From Cloeon dipterum (taxonomy: Eukaryota > Arthropoda > Insecta > Ephemeroptera > Baetidae), in contig NC_088786.1 in NCBI RefSeq assembly GCF_949628265.1, positions 16,058,001 through 16,122,000 of the forward strand: DNA of 64,000 nt, written 5' to 3'. Position 1 is the first letter of the stretch. Each line of letters opens with the position of its first letter. Shown piece by piece: positions 11,401-24,228 of the stretch. The position numbers and the translations under genes were made by a program. Below the pieces are notes generated by a model that saw only the letters and a program-made list of their open reading frames with translations, was not told the origin of the DNA and made no database searches.

Positions 11401-14400
11401 AACTGCCTTAGAAAGCACAGAGGCGTGCGACGCAGTCATTAGCATTGAGCGCGCCTGATTGAGAGCTATAAGTGATATTGTTAGATATTGTTTTATTATT
11501 AAAATGGGTCCAATAAATCGCACAGCTCGATTTGAGTGCTCTCCAATGGACTCCAGCGAGTTTTATTGGTGCTGTCGATCGCATGATTTGTGGTCTGGTC
11601 TGCATTAAAGAGCGAGCGTGTCAAGGGTGAGTGTTTTAATTACAAGTGACATTCTTCTTTACGCCGTGTGCCCACAAATGGGAAATAATAATTTCGAGTG
11701 CAAGCCAGCGGTGGCATGTGCAATTAGTTTAGATGCTTTGCTTTAGACGTTTTGCTTTAATTAATTTTCTTTTTTTATATTTCCGATAAGCATTCGCGAT
11801 AATATTTTAATGGGAACTGTGGAGAAAGAAATTAAATTTCATTCCCATCTTTATCTTTGTTGATCCAAACAAATCGAACAAATCATATATTAAAGTCTTC
11901 ATATTTCTCGAGTTTAATCATAAAAAATGGAAGCAATGCAGGAGACCGCAGAGATCTCAAGTTTACATCAGCCGCATGCATCAAGATGTTTTTGTATGAT
12001 TTGCGTCAGACCGAAATTCCACAAGATGCTGGAACTCAACCCTTTGATTTACAGTGGATCCGCTTGGTTTCCTTCCACTCACATTCCTTTAGTCATTCTG
12101 AGTCCTCTTGTCTCGTTTTAAATTCTGGTTTCTTGCAAGACCGCGTGCCATAATATCAGGTTGTTATTACGCTAATTTCGAATCAGCTGCATCCACAGTG
12201 CCACTGCCGTTTTCAATTTTACGGCAGTTGCAATCTCATTTTATTATAAAAGTTACTGACCAAACACCGACAATTTAATGGCCACTAATGACTAAATTTG
12301 AAGCAACATGGAAACTTGCATCGTAAAAGTATGCTCAGATATATCTCAGTGCACATCTCTGGTAATTGCACACAGCAAGTAAAAGAAAAAACCGATCGAG
12401 CGGCCGACAAATGCGTTGTCTCAGCGTGGTAAATCAATTTAATTTACAAACATCTTGTCGGCTGCGTCAATCCCTCTTGTATCGCGTCTGCAAAATGATG
12501 ACGAATTGTTTCGACGCCTGTGTGCAGCGTCGATTATCGTGTTTTGTTCGGCGGCGGAAAATAATTGCCTTGCACAACACTGCTGCCTGTTGGAGCAGCT
12601 CATTAGCCGCGGCATTAAAGGGTTGGCAGAGAAGAGTGCCGGGTGGGCGAAATGTCGCATCCTCCCTGCTGCTCGGACGGCCACTCGCCGCGATCGAGTG
12701 TCGTAATCGACGCCGCTTTTGCCAACACGTAATAAATGTGGAGCGGCCGCGTGTGCTGTGGCGAGCGACTTAATTTCAGACGCAGCCAAACAACGACTTA
12801 ATGTGATATTCATGTGAGCTAGCCACCGCCGCCGCCTCGCTCGCATTCGCTGCTGTTGGCCAACCGAGAGTGCACCACTTTTACATTTTATTGGTGAACG
12901 GTTTTCGGGTTATCGGGCGAAAAACGGCGCCGCACGGTCGCTCAGGGGAATTTTGGCATGCCGCAGAGACGCTTTTGTCACCTTTGCCGAGAGTTAATTG
13001 AGGCATTACCTCAGCCACGCGAAATGGGTTCAAGTGCGCGAATGAAGCATTGCCAAAACGGCAAAAGGTGAATGGAAAATGAGAACGGAATTGCATAATA
13101 AAAAGCTGCATTGGATGGGCTTTAAAGCGAGCAGGCATTTTCATTGAAAATCCATGCAAAGTAATTGCACAAGCGCAGCAGTCATCCGAGAGACGACATT
13201 TTTCCTTTCCAATTTGCATACTAAAAGGTTTAAATAATATACAAAAAAAAAAAAAACAATCCTGCTCAGCAGCACCGAACACAGCTTGTTTTCACATAAC
13301 GTAGACAACGATCGTTTTCTTCCTTAAATTCTGCGCCGTAAAATGCTCACGCAAAAATGTTATTAGTAATAAGCGTGTTGTAATATGATAATTTTATCTG
13401 TCGCCTGTCCGCCGTATTACAGACGCGGCCGACATGCTATAATTAAAATGCAAATTTCCAATTATTTTTCGAATGAGCCGTGTAGAAGCGGCGTCTCGAA
13501 TTTGCGATTGTATGCGTGCCGCGCATCCTGTATATTTAAAATTCCGTGATGCAGAATCCGGGAAAATGTTGTTTGCTTTTATGATCTCGGGCAGCAACAA
13601 GGAAAGGCAAAGGCAATTACTGTAATTGTCAAGATTAATGGCATTGACGCGGAGATGCTCATCCCGACGGCCAAAGTCGAACGAAAATCGTTCGTCCGCG
13701 GCAAAACTTTGGGACTTTCATTTTTAGCTCGTGCTCTTCATAAAAGATCGAAAATTTTGTCATATCTGATGGTTATCATCAGAGAAGTAGAAAATGACGG
13801 CGCGCGCCCAAGCGTCGGCGATTGCGACGAAAGTGAACGTGATTTCCTACGCCGCTTTGGAGGAAATGAGTTCGTGGGTGCGTGAGATGGCATTCGTGTT
13901 GGACACGTCTCTCGGACGGTCACTTTCCCTCTGACCCACGCTGCTCTCAGGAAGCTAATTGCTAGAGCACAATGTCGAATTGGCTCTAAAACGAACTCAC
14001 AGACTCGCAATTAAAAATGCCGACCACTCGTCGTGAAACAAATAATCATGTCACTTCCTGGCTCGCAAAACAAAGTTAACCGAAGCATATTTCAAAATTT
14101 ATGCGACACTTTTTGCATTTAGAACAAAACGAATGAATTTTCAGGAAGAGTCGGTGTTGCAATAGCAGCAAATAGACATTCTTTCTGGCGTCATTAACAT
14201 AATCAAATAATGCATAATGAATTAACAATGGACACTATGGAATGAATACCGCACCAAAAGTGACACACTTCAGTGTTGTGATTGATCAGTCCGTGCTTGA
14301 ATTTGAATCAAGAAGAATGTTATTCAGGCCTCATTCAGTTTTCATTCTTCTTGCATTTTCCAGTTCGCATTTCTGAGAACCACGATTGGACTTTCATTCT

Positions 14401-15853
14401 GATGCAAAATCCCGTTGCAAGCAACGCCGCGATAACAAATAAATTTCACGAGATGAATGTGAGAATGATTGCAGAGATGCGGCTGTGAGAATTTGCTTGG
14501 CTCCTCTTTTTGTTGGCAAATCAGCCTTCACCAAGCCCGACATGCCTGCGTCGTGCCGTAAAGGGGCGTTCAGAAAAAAGGCAATTTCAACCTGGACAAC
14601 CGGCCGGTGTGTGCTGGCATAATGAAATGCACGAGAGGGAAAGAACAATCTTCTGCCCGAGGAGACACTTTGATAAAAAGCACTGACCCCGCAGCATCCA
14701 CGACAAAGCGCGCTGGACTAAACAATCGTGCTGAGAACAACTCACGATGGCAATTTCGATTTTCTTTGGCGAGCACCTGCGCTGGAGAACATCCACTCTC
14801 AGTGTCAATGATCCGAAAATAACTACAAAGCTGGAGCTGAATAATAATATCTCAAAGTTGTAAAGCATAACACCCAATCTATTTTTTTGCTGTTGATTTA
14901 CCATTTAATCTCAAAAATAAAATGTTCTCAGATTGTAGAGCTATACAAAAATAACGATGTATGATACAGTTATTGTTTTTGAAATGGTTTCATTAGTTTG
15001 CAAAACGAGTTTAAACGAAAATGCTCCATAGTCTTAAAACAGACTGTTCGATTTGAACAAGCACTCTGGTTTAACAATGATTAAAAGGTAATTTTAAAAA
15101 CTTTGATGTTTTGTAATTGAAGTATACAAAATGAAAGTTCACAAAATTGGATTAAATAAATGTAAAAGAATGCATTAATAAAAAAATGTTATTGCATCTA
15201 GATCACATTAGATAAAGAATTGAAAAAATGTAACACATAGCGTCTTTTTTAAATGACAATGAAATTAAATTTTGAATGGGCAAATTGATAAATTTTTACA
15301 GTTGCAAAAAAAGATGAAAATACTCTACGACCAAATATAATTATTAAAATTTGAACAATTGTTTGAAAAGAACTTGCTATAAATTTATTTGATTTTCTTT
15401 TTTGGCATTGAAGTCTCCACGTGCTTTTTATTTAAAAAGATCTTATATCAATTTGGAAATATTAGAAATTAATATGTGTCAACTCGAAGCAATTATGCGC
15501 TGTTAACAAACAACACGGAGGGTTGTGCCAAAATTGCACACAGTCACCGCTGCGCCTATTAGAGGTGCTGGCGTCAAATAAAATGAAAGCAATTCCCCCT
15601 AATTACCCTTTTCACCTGCTGTTTGTTCTGTATCATCAGGTAGGGACCATCAAGGTGGAGGGAAGGCCACATAAGCTGACGCCCTCAGGGAATTGGCTCA
15701 TTCTACCTCAACACTTCTTTGCGCTTCTTGGAGGACAGGTTTGAAGAGCTCACACTCGGCGGTGCTCGACTCGACTCGCACGCACAGGAGGCAACAACAC
15801 ACCACACACACACTCTCGACTCAGCGTTTACATTGCAGACCCTTGCTGCAGTC
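8417..15853. other. Large intergenic region without a supported gene
   Basis: About 7.4 kb of alternating AT-rich DNA and moderately GC-rich patches (for example 9540-9840 and 12380-12870). Open frames occur but lack ATG plus splice context or protein-like composition. Homopolymer runs are at 9193-9204 (T) and 13243-13256 (A). The GC patches may be regulatory. I found no tRNA, repeat family or mobile element. Confidence 0.45.
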
Positions 15854-18800
15854 ATGAGGACGACTTCTATTTTGGTGAGCACTTGTTTCTCATTGTTAAT
15901 TATTTTGCTCCTTTATAAATTGAAATAATCTAATAACGACTGTCTTCTGCCTTTAAATTTTTATTTTTGTTTAAACCAACACCAACAACAAGAAGAGTAC
16001 TTAATTTATTCTATATTTAAAGCGTCGGGGTTTCTCGTGGTTGTTTTGTTTTGTCTGCAGAGTTTACACAAACAATTATCTACAATTAGCTGCTTTTAAA
16101 TTTACACTGCAGATCAATTTCGCTCTGTCTGCTAAGCGGCAAACAGGTTTCGCCGGCAAAGGTGTCTTTTTATTCGATCCTCGTTTTTACATTTGAATTC
16201 CGGCGTCTGCACGCTCGACCAGAACAAAGCCTTTCGGAGTTTTAATTGCAGATAACCATCTCCGATTTCGGTTGCAATTTACGAGCGCTTTGTTTCATTT
16301 CCCGGCTCCACAGAGCACACGTACGCAGACGCTTAATGCTTGAAAGCCGATGATTGATGGCGCTAGAGCGCACGGATTAAAAAGGTTCTACCCATAATTC
16401 TTTCACCTGCAGCAAAGTGCTCCACCCTGTTGCGCGTATAAAATCGAATTCAAGGCAGTCCACTCATCAAGGGGAAAAGAGAACTCTATTAAGAGTTCCT
16501 TGCACGTTTCAAAATGAGATTTTCGTATTTCCTTCTCGGCACATTTTGGCTCGGAATTTTAGGAGGAAGCCGTCATTCTCGTTCGGGCCAGAGCGAACAG
16601 AAAATTAATGTAGATTACGCGCGCGCCTCACAACAGCAAAAGTGATGCAGCAGCTTATTGTCTGTCAGCAGAGGTGTATACCGTTGTATTTAGCAGCAAA
16701 TTAGCTCATTTCATGGCCACTCCAGGTCATTCAATGGAGACACGCGGCAATCCTCTGTTTCATTCTTCTCGCGGTGACACTGCCTTGGCGGTGGCGGAAA
16801 TAAATCAGAGTCAATCTCCAGATCGAGATGTTTGTTTTTCAAGGGGAAAGAGTTATTTATTGTTTTCTAATCAATCACATACAAAAAAGGAAAGTAGATA
16901 ATAATAAGGTATATATATTTAAAAAAAATATAATTTGGTCGGTTCATTAACTGAAATCTCCTCCTGGACAATATCTAATTTCAAATTTTGAAATTTATTT
17001 TGAGCATTCCTGTGGAAATCGACCAATTTTTGGCGAAGCGTTTTTTTTTAGAATGATATATTTCCTTTTGAAATATCGAGTTTACAAATGATACAAAATA
17101 ATGGCATTTTAGCGATCAAATTAGAAAGATATTTGGTGACAGATAATTTTTCAATTCAGTCGGAAATTATTCAAACTTTGTTTAAAAATTGGAGGACATA
17201 CAAAAAGTATATTATACATTGCAAAACTTCGATAAAAATATTTATCCTAAATCAACAAAATTAAAATTTCTCCTTTGAATGTAATAGTAATTTTAGGTTA
17301 CGGTGATTTCTTTTTGCCTTCCAACCCTTCCAAGAACTTTTAATGCAGTTGCACATTTTACTAGTCGGTTGGTGTGTTGACGAGTTGTTCAAGCCAGTAT
17401 TGCTTTCAATGTTTTTGGGTGGTAAAATGCGGTTTGCTGGGTAGTAACCGCAGTAGTAACGAGAGACACCCGGGTATGTGAAGGACGATGAAACAGGATT
17501 CAAAGTATTTGGTCAGCTGGGATGCTGTGGAAAACTTGAATGCTGTATAAATACACGGCACTCAAAGAGGCATTATATTTTACTCTCGCGGCGGTGGCGG
17601 CGCATTCTTTGGTTACTCCAGCGCAGAAAGAAGTAAAAACGTGCCTCATATTTTTTTCTCGTAAACTTCGTTGCGTGCTGCCAGATTGCGCAATTAATTT
17701 TGGCGAGTGTAAAATTGCAGACGTGTCGGGCTGGGCTCTTATCGCACCAAGCCGCTTAAATTCGAGCTGTCGCCAGCTTTTCCTGAAATATCACACGCGC
17801 GTTTCGATTCTGGGCAGGCGTTTGAATCGCGCACTCCAGTGGAACAGAAACCAAAACGCGCGTATTACATAAACGACACGGTTGGCACTTTAATGAGGCG
17901 CCGCCGGACCTCTGCCAAGTGAAGGTGTACTGGCTTTCTGATAAGGAAACAAATAGAACACGCAGTTGCATAAGTTTGGCCCAGTCTAGTGCGAAGCTGG
18001 ACGCGAAAGTGTCACAAAACCAAGTGACTAATGCGACTTATTTGCCAAAATTTTAAATAGGCCGTTTTCGCGAAGCGATGCGTTTCGAGCACTTGGATAA
18101 TAAATTCTCGAAGCATATGACGGATGATTATGCGACATGGCAATGCACCAAAAAATGCATAGACGCTCCTTTGACGGGGGGAATACCATATGGAAATGCG
18201 ATTGAACCTGAGTTTTTTCACGCTCTAAATAAAGCCGTAACATTTTACAACTCTTTCCCACTCCCTCGGTCGTGGGTTATTGACAGAGGAGAAGGTTTAT
18301 TCGAATTCACAGCTTGTATTCTGCACGTTGCTTAATTTTCCTTACAAAAGTTGTCAATTTCAACACGTTGTTTTACGTTGTTTGCCCGTTATTAGTGGCA
18401 TTTTCCAAGCAGAATTTTGTATTAACATAATAAAACAATGCATCGCAGGTGACGTACGTACGCAGGACTCATTTTACAAAATGTTCGCAGGCATGTGCCA
18501 TTGTCGCCGCGGTGCTCATTTCGGATGCAGCGCACGCCAGACCTTCTCCTGAGGCTGCCCTATCTGGCGGATACAGGTGAGATTTAAGTTCACCCATCAC
18601 CGTGGGCTTGAACTCCATTAAACTCGAACATCAACACACCAGTTCAAACCAAAATCATTTATGCTATGTGCGCATGGTGAGAGAATGAATGCTGAGTAGG
18701 TCTGTGATGGTTCGAATGGGGCACGAGGTCGCTGCTCTTTTAATGACTATATCGACTCTTTCACGCAAACACAACTTATTTGGAATTTATTTCCACTTTT

Positions 18801-20589
18801 TATTTTTCATTTTGGACTTATTTCACACATTTGGTGGCATGGACACACAGTTTTAATAATTTTTTGCTTTTTATCAAATTATGGCTGGGAATTGGTTTGG
18901 AATTAATTTTTAAAAGTTTGGAATTTGAATTTAAACCAACATAACTATTAACTACCATAAATGAGTGACAAATAAAGCGGGGCAATTTGTATTGAAAATT
19001 ATGTTGTTTCCACGACAATGACTATTTGCACCATACTTAAGAGAAAAATTAGTTCACGCACCGCACACCGACGCTCAGCACACGTTTCTATCTACGCCTA
19101 CCCTCTTAGGTAAGACTCTCCAAAGATGGAAAAGCGACCTCGAGTGATGTGAGATATGCTTGGAGGTGACTTCTGCACCGACTCGCTGACGTTAAAACCT
19201 CCTATAAATTGCAGCTACAACCCTCCAAGTGGCCCGCGTCTCAACTACCTGCCCCAGAGGCGGGCCCCTGAATACCGAGCCAAGGCAGCCGAAGTCACCA
19301 TCGAGCGTGTTCCCATGCGTCTGGTCCACCAGAGCATCGAGCAGCACCACCGCCCGCACTACCACATCCACCCCAGCGGCCCGGCGCGCCGAGGCCCCTT
19401 CAGCTTCCCCACGGGCCGCCACTATGAGCCAAACCAGCGCTTCCTCTTCCCCTCGGCCGCGGCGTCGCAGCAGATCCAGCGCAACAACGACGTGTTCCCC
19501 AGAAACAACCAGCACTTCGCTCAGCTGAGGATCGACTCCGAGATGAGGCCCCCTGCGCACTCCACCCCGTCCTACGGCTACAACTATGACCGGCCAGCCG
19601 TTACCCTGACCACGACCACCAGCACCACCACCGAGGCCGCCCCAGTGTCGACGACCACTGCCGAGGCGACGACAGAGGTACCCGAGCACGAGAAGCCGCG
19701 CATCACTATCGCCATCAGCAAGTCCACCGTCATCCACACCGGCAAGGGCAGCTATGAGATCGACGAGAAGACCGGCAAGCCGAAGCCGATCGTGGCCGAG
19801 GCGCACAGCTTCGCCATCGACGACCCCGCCGGCACCAACAAGTCGGAGCCGACCGACCACCTGGCCGGCGAGGGCACCGGAAACTTCCCCGTCATCACCA
19901 GAGGCACGCCGCCGCAGGACGAGGAGCCCATAACCGAGAGCGACGAGCCCATCAGCGAGGAGCCAGCGACGACCACCGAAAACGCCGAAGCCGACGCCAC
20001 CACCCCCAGCCCCGCGGCGCCGCCGACCGACGCGTCTCCCTACTCGACCTCGTGGCCGCCCGTGGGGCAGCACTCCTACTCGGTGATCGCCCCCGGCCAG
20101 GCGCAATTCGTGTCCCTGGGACACGTCGACCCCGGGGTCGTCGCCCTGTCGCAGAACAATTTGGTTCCGGCCTACATCCAGCCCGAAATCGCGCACCCGA
20201 CCTACAGCAGCGCCTACCACCCGTTCGCCCCTGCAGCTACCTTCTACTACCAGCCCCTGTTCGGGCCGTACACCAACCTGATTGAGTACGCGCCTCCCCA
20301 GGAACTATGCAAGGTCGCCGAGCCGGTGGGCAAAGCCGCTGTTGAGGCGCCCGCGCTGGTCAAGGCGAATAGACTAGTCATCACCAAGGGTGGCATCGCT
20401 ATCGCGGGTCCCGGCGGCTTCGCTGACTCCGGAGAGGGTGGCACCTCCATCGTTGGCCCTGGCGGCACCGCTTACTCCAGTCCGAACGGCGTTTCTGTTG
20501 TCGGTCCCGGTGGCAAGGTGGTGCACCAGGCGGACGGCACGGAAAGAATCCTCGCTAAAGGCCCCATCGTGTACTACCACCACGCCTAA
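15854..20589 (+). CDS. Secreted GPGG-repeat (DUF4774-like) Thr/Pro-rich protein
   Basis: Three exons: 15854-15874 (MRTTSIL, donor GTGAGC), 18491-18576 (after TTCGCAG; ends in phase 2 at AG/GTGAGA) and 19215-20589 (after AAATTGCAG). They give 493 residues. Exons 1 and 2 encode a signal peptide (MRTTSILACAIVAAVLISDA...) and a short Pro/Gly leader. Exon 3 carries a basic His/Pro/Arg-rich part, a Thr-rich mucin-like stretch (TLTTTTSTTTEA, about residues 150-175), an acidic Pro/Thr linker and a Tyr/Pro region (YSSAYHPFAPAATFYY). The C-terminal domain (about 422-493) repeats GxxIxGPGGxA three times (IAIAGPGG, TSIVGPGG, VSVVGPGG). This resembles the insect domain of unknown function DUF4774 as I remember it; an HMM search was not possible. 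It is probably a cuticle or epithelial matrix protein. Exons 1 and 2 may also serve the two 3' exons at 22505 and 23802. Confidence 0.82.
15875..18490 (+). other. First intron of the GPGG gene
   Basis: Starts GTGAGC and ends TTCGCAG. About 2.6 kb, with no coding exon, RNA or repeat recognised inside. Confidence 0.6.
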
Positions 20590-20735
20590 AGTTGTTAACC
20601 AACACATTAACAGACTTGTTGGTGATTCAACCTATTTTGTTTTTACTGCGGCATCTTGCTTATTGTTAGTTAATTAATTATATAGCTCTCTGCGAGAATG
20701 TTGAATTTGTTACCGTTTTTAAATAATTATGTAAC

Positions 20736-20741
20736 AATAAA
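20736..20741 (+). terminator. Polyadenylation signal AATAAA after the first GPGG gene
   Basis: AATAAA 147 bases after the stop at 20589. It marks exon 19215-20589 as a terminal exon. Confidence 0.6.
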
Positions 20742-22504
20742 TTGTTAATTTATATAATGGAAAATTGGCAAAACCCTTGTATTTCTTTTTTTATTTTCTT
20801 TTGTCTTAATGAGATGAAGTCCGTGCCCTTTCGCAGTGCCTTTTTTCTTTAGATGTTATTTAAGTCTAATTTGTTTTATTTTTAACATTTCTTCGATTTC
20901 TTCTTTAAAATAATATGCGTTTTAATAAATAACATGCTCTGCCAATTTGCCACAGTTAAAACTAACAATTCATCGTTGCAGTCACATTTTCAGAAATTGC
21001 ATTTTTCACAAAAACCGTCAGGAATTCTCTCGCGGGTGTCAAATTTCTGTCACACAGCACAGGAGCAAGCTGCCTCATAAATTTTAAGTTTTATCTGCGT
21101 GAATACCCGTGCCTTTTCCAAGAAATACCGTCACATTTTATATCATAATCCCCAAGCAACAGCATTTGACTAAGTTATTTTACATCAACTCAACTCTTGT
21201 AAATCTGTACATTTTATCAGATCGCAATTTAAAAAGTTTTAACGCTCGAACGCCCCTTCATTATGAAACATTTTATTACTCAGTGCAACAAAGAGCCCTT
21301 CATTTCACATTTGCATGTCTTAGTCGCCTCGATTACCAGCAAAAACTTGCCGAGCATGTTAATGCAAACACAACATCTCCCCGTGATCTTGATACAGGAT
21401 GGTTCACATTAATCTCTTGAGGCGATCCGAGCATTTGAGATCTTTTAATTTGAAGTGACGCCGCCAGTTTTGAGCTGGCTGCATCATTAATCAAGCGTTC
21501 TTCACTTTAGTAGCTTGACTCTTGCGCGTTTACAAACGAGAGTTGCAAATGAACAAAATATATTTTATGCGTATCTGTATACATACACTAATTAAAATAA
21601 CTGTTCTCCAGAGTAGGAAATTGATGGATATAATTTTATCATGTGATCATTGTATATTTTATCATTAGCATGTAATGCAGTTGAGGAAACTCGCAATAAA
21701 AGAGTAAAATTTATGTAGTGATTTATTTGCCAATTCCATCGATTTGTCTCTCTGCGCTGCCAACGAATGTGAGACAATCGCGTCGTTGCGCAAAATAAAT
21801 GCGTGTTTGAGCATTTGAATCGATCATTTACATACGAGAAGAGACTCTTCCTTTTTAATCAATGTAGCGAACGTAGCAAATATAACGCATTTTACATCGC
21901 ATCAGCGCATATTATGTGTAATTTTCAGTAAAACAAAATCATCCTCCTTTGAACCATTAATTGATTTCCTTTAGCAGAGAATAACATGAGAAAATCAGGT
22001 GAATAATACTTCAATATTTTATATATAATTAACTGTCCAATTATTGTGTTGCATTTGCTTAGTTGTAAGCACAGCTTCATGTCTCAAAACATTTCATTTC
22101 ATTTTACGAGTTGCCATGTTTGTAAATCATTATGATAATTTCAAACGACACTTGGCACCACTCGCAGGAAAATATCACTGATTCAATAGCACGTAATCAC
22201 AAATAATAATATAAATGACGTATCTTAAATCGTTTGAAGTGTATAAATTGAAAGTTAAACACTGGACATATATTTTTTATTTTTCAGATTGAGTGCACGA
22301 GCTGCAAGATACCATTGCATAATTGTCTTGGAATGCAAAAAGTAGAAAATTTAAAGTAGAAGTAACATACATTGCTTGTCGCATGATGATCTAGTTTGTA
22401 GACCTTGGCATTCTTGGTGTTGAATGCGTTTAACCCGTCCACTGCCTGCCCATTATACCCTCCCTGACTGACCTCCACTGAACGCAGTTTTGATCCCCGT
22501 ATAG
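20742..22504. other. AT-rich stretch before the PYGALK exon
   Basis: I searched for an ATG exon ending in phase 2, or a hydrophobic leader exon, that could start the next coding exon, and found none convincing. A strong pyrimidine tract and AG at about 22264-22287 leads into frames with no useful donor. This absence is the main reason to suspect sharing of the upstream leader exons. Confidence 0.45.
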
Positions 22505-23189
22505 ATCCGACGCCGCGGTGCAAGCGCCCTCATCCAAACTCAGCAGGCCGCAGCACCGCGAAGCCGACCAGGAATTGGTCGAAAACGACGAAGATTCAAA
22601 GCCCTATGGCGCCCTCAAGAAGGCCCCCAAGCCGGAAAAGTTGGAAAACGAAGCGCCGGACGATGACGAGCTGGAAGTCGCGCAGGGCAGCCAGGAAAGC
22701 GAGGGTGACTTGGAGCCCTACGGGGCCCTGAAGCAGAAGAAAGAAATGGAAGCCTCTCTGCAGCCATACGGCGCACTGAAAATCGCAGTGGCGGAGGAGC
22801 CCTGGGGTGCCCTCAAGGTGTCCATCGCCATCGCCGAGAGGGAGAGGAAAGAGTCGGAGCGGCTGCTCGTCGACCGGCAGAGCATCGAAATCGCCGCCAC
22901 CCCCGAACCGGACACGGACGTCGTCAACGTGGAGGCCCCCAAGGAAGACAGCTCGAAGGAGGCCGAAGCCAGGGCGCCGACCACCCTCGTGCTCAGGCCG
23001 TACGCCAAGGCAGTGGCCGGGGCGGGAGGAACGGCCATCGCGGCCCCCCAGTCGCTGGCGGTCACCTCCAACCCCGGCGACGTGGTTATATTCGAGCCGG
23101 AAACCATCGCCCTGGCTGGCCCCGGGGGCAGGGCGGTGGCGAAAGCAACCTTGATCATCGAGTCTGAGCCCAACTATAAGCTCAATTAA
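22505..23189 (+). CDS. 3' terminal exon of a secreted protein with PYGALK repeats and a GPGG region
   Basis: An open frame of about 227 codons begins after the acceptor CCCCGTATAG and ends in TAA. Its phase needs two bases from an upstream exon. No Met occurs before about residue 75 of the frame, so the start must lie in another exon. The N-terminal half is acidic and carries PYGALK three times and PWGALK once (22602-22619, 22716-22733, 22764-22781, 22800-22817). A charged linker follows. The C-terminal part has IALAGPGG and the related AVAGAGGTAIA, like the neighbouring GPGG proteins. AATAAA at 23385 supports a terminal exon. It could splice from the leader exon ending at 18576 (same phase) or from an exon I did not find. 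Base composition and frame quality argue strongly that it is coding. Confidence 0.75.
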
Positions 23190-23384
23190 ATTTCGGCACC
23201 CTGCGCATATTATGCTCGTCGCGACCAAATACGAATTACACTGCTGATGATGATTATGATAATGTTGAGTGAATGATGAATGTGATTATAATATTTTCCG
23301 CCCTGAGATGGAATGTCTATCCCTTGAGTAGTTGAACCGGTTTTCACACCTTGGTTGTCGTGAATAGCGCTCGTGTATTTTAAA

Positions 23385-23390
23385 AATAAA
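23385..23390 (+). terminator. Polyadenylation signal AATAAA after the PYGALK exon
   Basis: About 195 bases after the stop at 23189. Confidence 0.55.
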
Positions 23391-23452
23391 ATATCTGCTA
23401 CGCCTCACCTTTCAGAATTGTATCACGCGTGTCTGTTTTGTTTGCACTTCAT

Positions 23453-23467
23453 CACACACACACACAC
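23453..23467. repeat. (CA)n microsatellite
   Basis: About seven and a half CA units in intergenic DNA. Confidence 0.9.
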
Positions 23468-23801
23468 TTGCTGCAGCTAATGTTTCGCTTTATTTTTTTC
23501 GCTTACTAACCTCTCCACGTAGCCAAAACAATTTTTTGGTTTTCCAGCTGATCACTTTGCCCAGTGCAGAGTTAGTCAAGGAGAGGACACTCGACTTTTT
23601 AATATTCTTTTCCTCCGTCATTGTTTGGCAATAAAAACTCGGAGCCTCGCTCCCCACAAGGTCACCTTGCATTAATATAAATCGCTGCTGTAATTTAAAA
23701 GACCGTAGGGAGGCTCACAACTCATCCACGTTTAGCACAAATAAAAGCATATAAAAACCCAGTAACAGCAATAAACTGAAAACTCGTGTCAAAATCTACA
23801 G

Positions 23802-24228
23802 AGGCGGCCGCCAGTACTTCTACTACCCACTCACCGTCTCGAGCGCGCCTGTGGGCCAACCAATCTTCTTGTACCCCGCAGAGCCACCTCAGGGAGGCCA
23901 GCAGCCGCCCGGCGAGGACCTTGAGTCGACCGAGATCCGCCCGCCGCCCCCGGGGGCCTCCGTGGCCGAGGCACAGCCCGTAGGGATCGCCATCGCGGGG
24001 CCCGGCGGCGTGGCCTCCGCCCAGCCCATCGGCCAAGCTATCGTGGGCCCCGGCGGGCTGGCCATCGCCCGTCCCATCGGCACCGCCGTGGCCGGCGTGC
24101 CTGGTGTCAGCGGCGTCCCCGGCTCCTCCGGCGGCCCGCCCACCATCGAGGCCGAGGAGCCGCCCAAGATCACCATCTACTACACGCCGGGACTGCACCC
24201 CTACTACGTGCTGGGCAGCCGCCACTGA
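23802..24228 (+). CDS. 3' terminal exon of a secreted Gly/Pro-rich GPGG-repeat protein
   Basis: The frame opens after the acceptor AAATCTACAG, with one base completing a split codon, and runs about 141 codons to TGA. It contains no Met at all, so it cannot be a stand-alone gene. It starts with a Tyr-rich part (RQYFYYPL), then an acidic Pro linker, then three tandem units around QPIGxAIVGPGGLA, then a Gly/Pro/Ser stretch and a Tyr-rich tail (ITIYYTPGLHPYYVLGSRH). The GPGG block is closely similar to that encoded across exons 4 and 5 of the gene at 28659-38422. The phase matches the leader exon at 18491-18576. An alternative acceptor two bases further on would need a different phase. Confidence 0.72.

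Noticed and set aside
12366-12846. Two overlapping 135-codon frames on opposite strands
   Set aside because: Arg/Ser/Cys-rich translation typical of shadow frames in a GC-rich patch, with no family features.
19192-20220. 342-codon minus-strand frame rich in Gly, Arg and Val
   Set aside because: Antisense shadow of the GC-rich coding exon 19215-20589; composition follows from its codons.
21985-22003. ATG followed by a good donor (TCAG/GTGAAT) as first exon for the PYGALK exon
   Set aside because: It leaves phase 1, but the exon at 22505 needs phase 2, and it encodes no signal peptide.
23750-23781. TATAAAA box just before the orphan GPGG exon at 23802, suggesting its own promoter
   Set aside because: A start site 30 bases on would be about 20 bases before the acceptor, and the frame that follows has no Met. 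It could not make the protein without an upstream exon.
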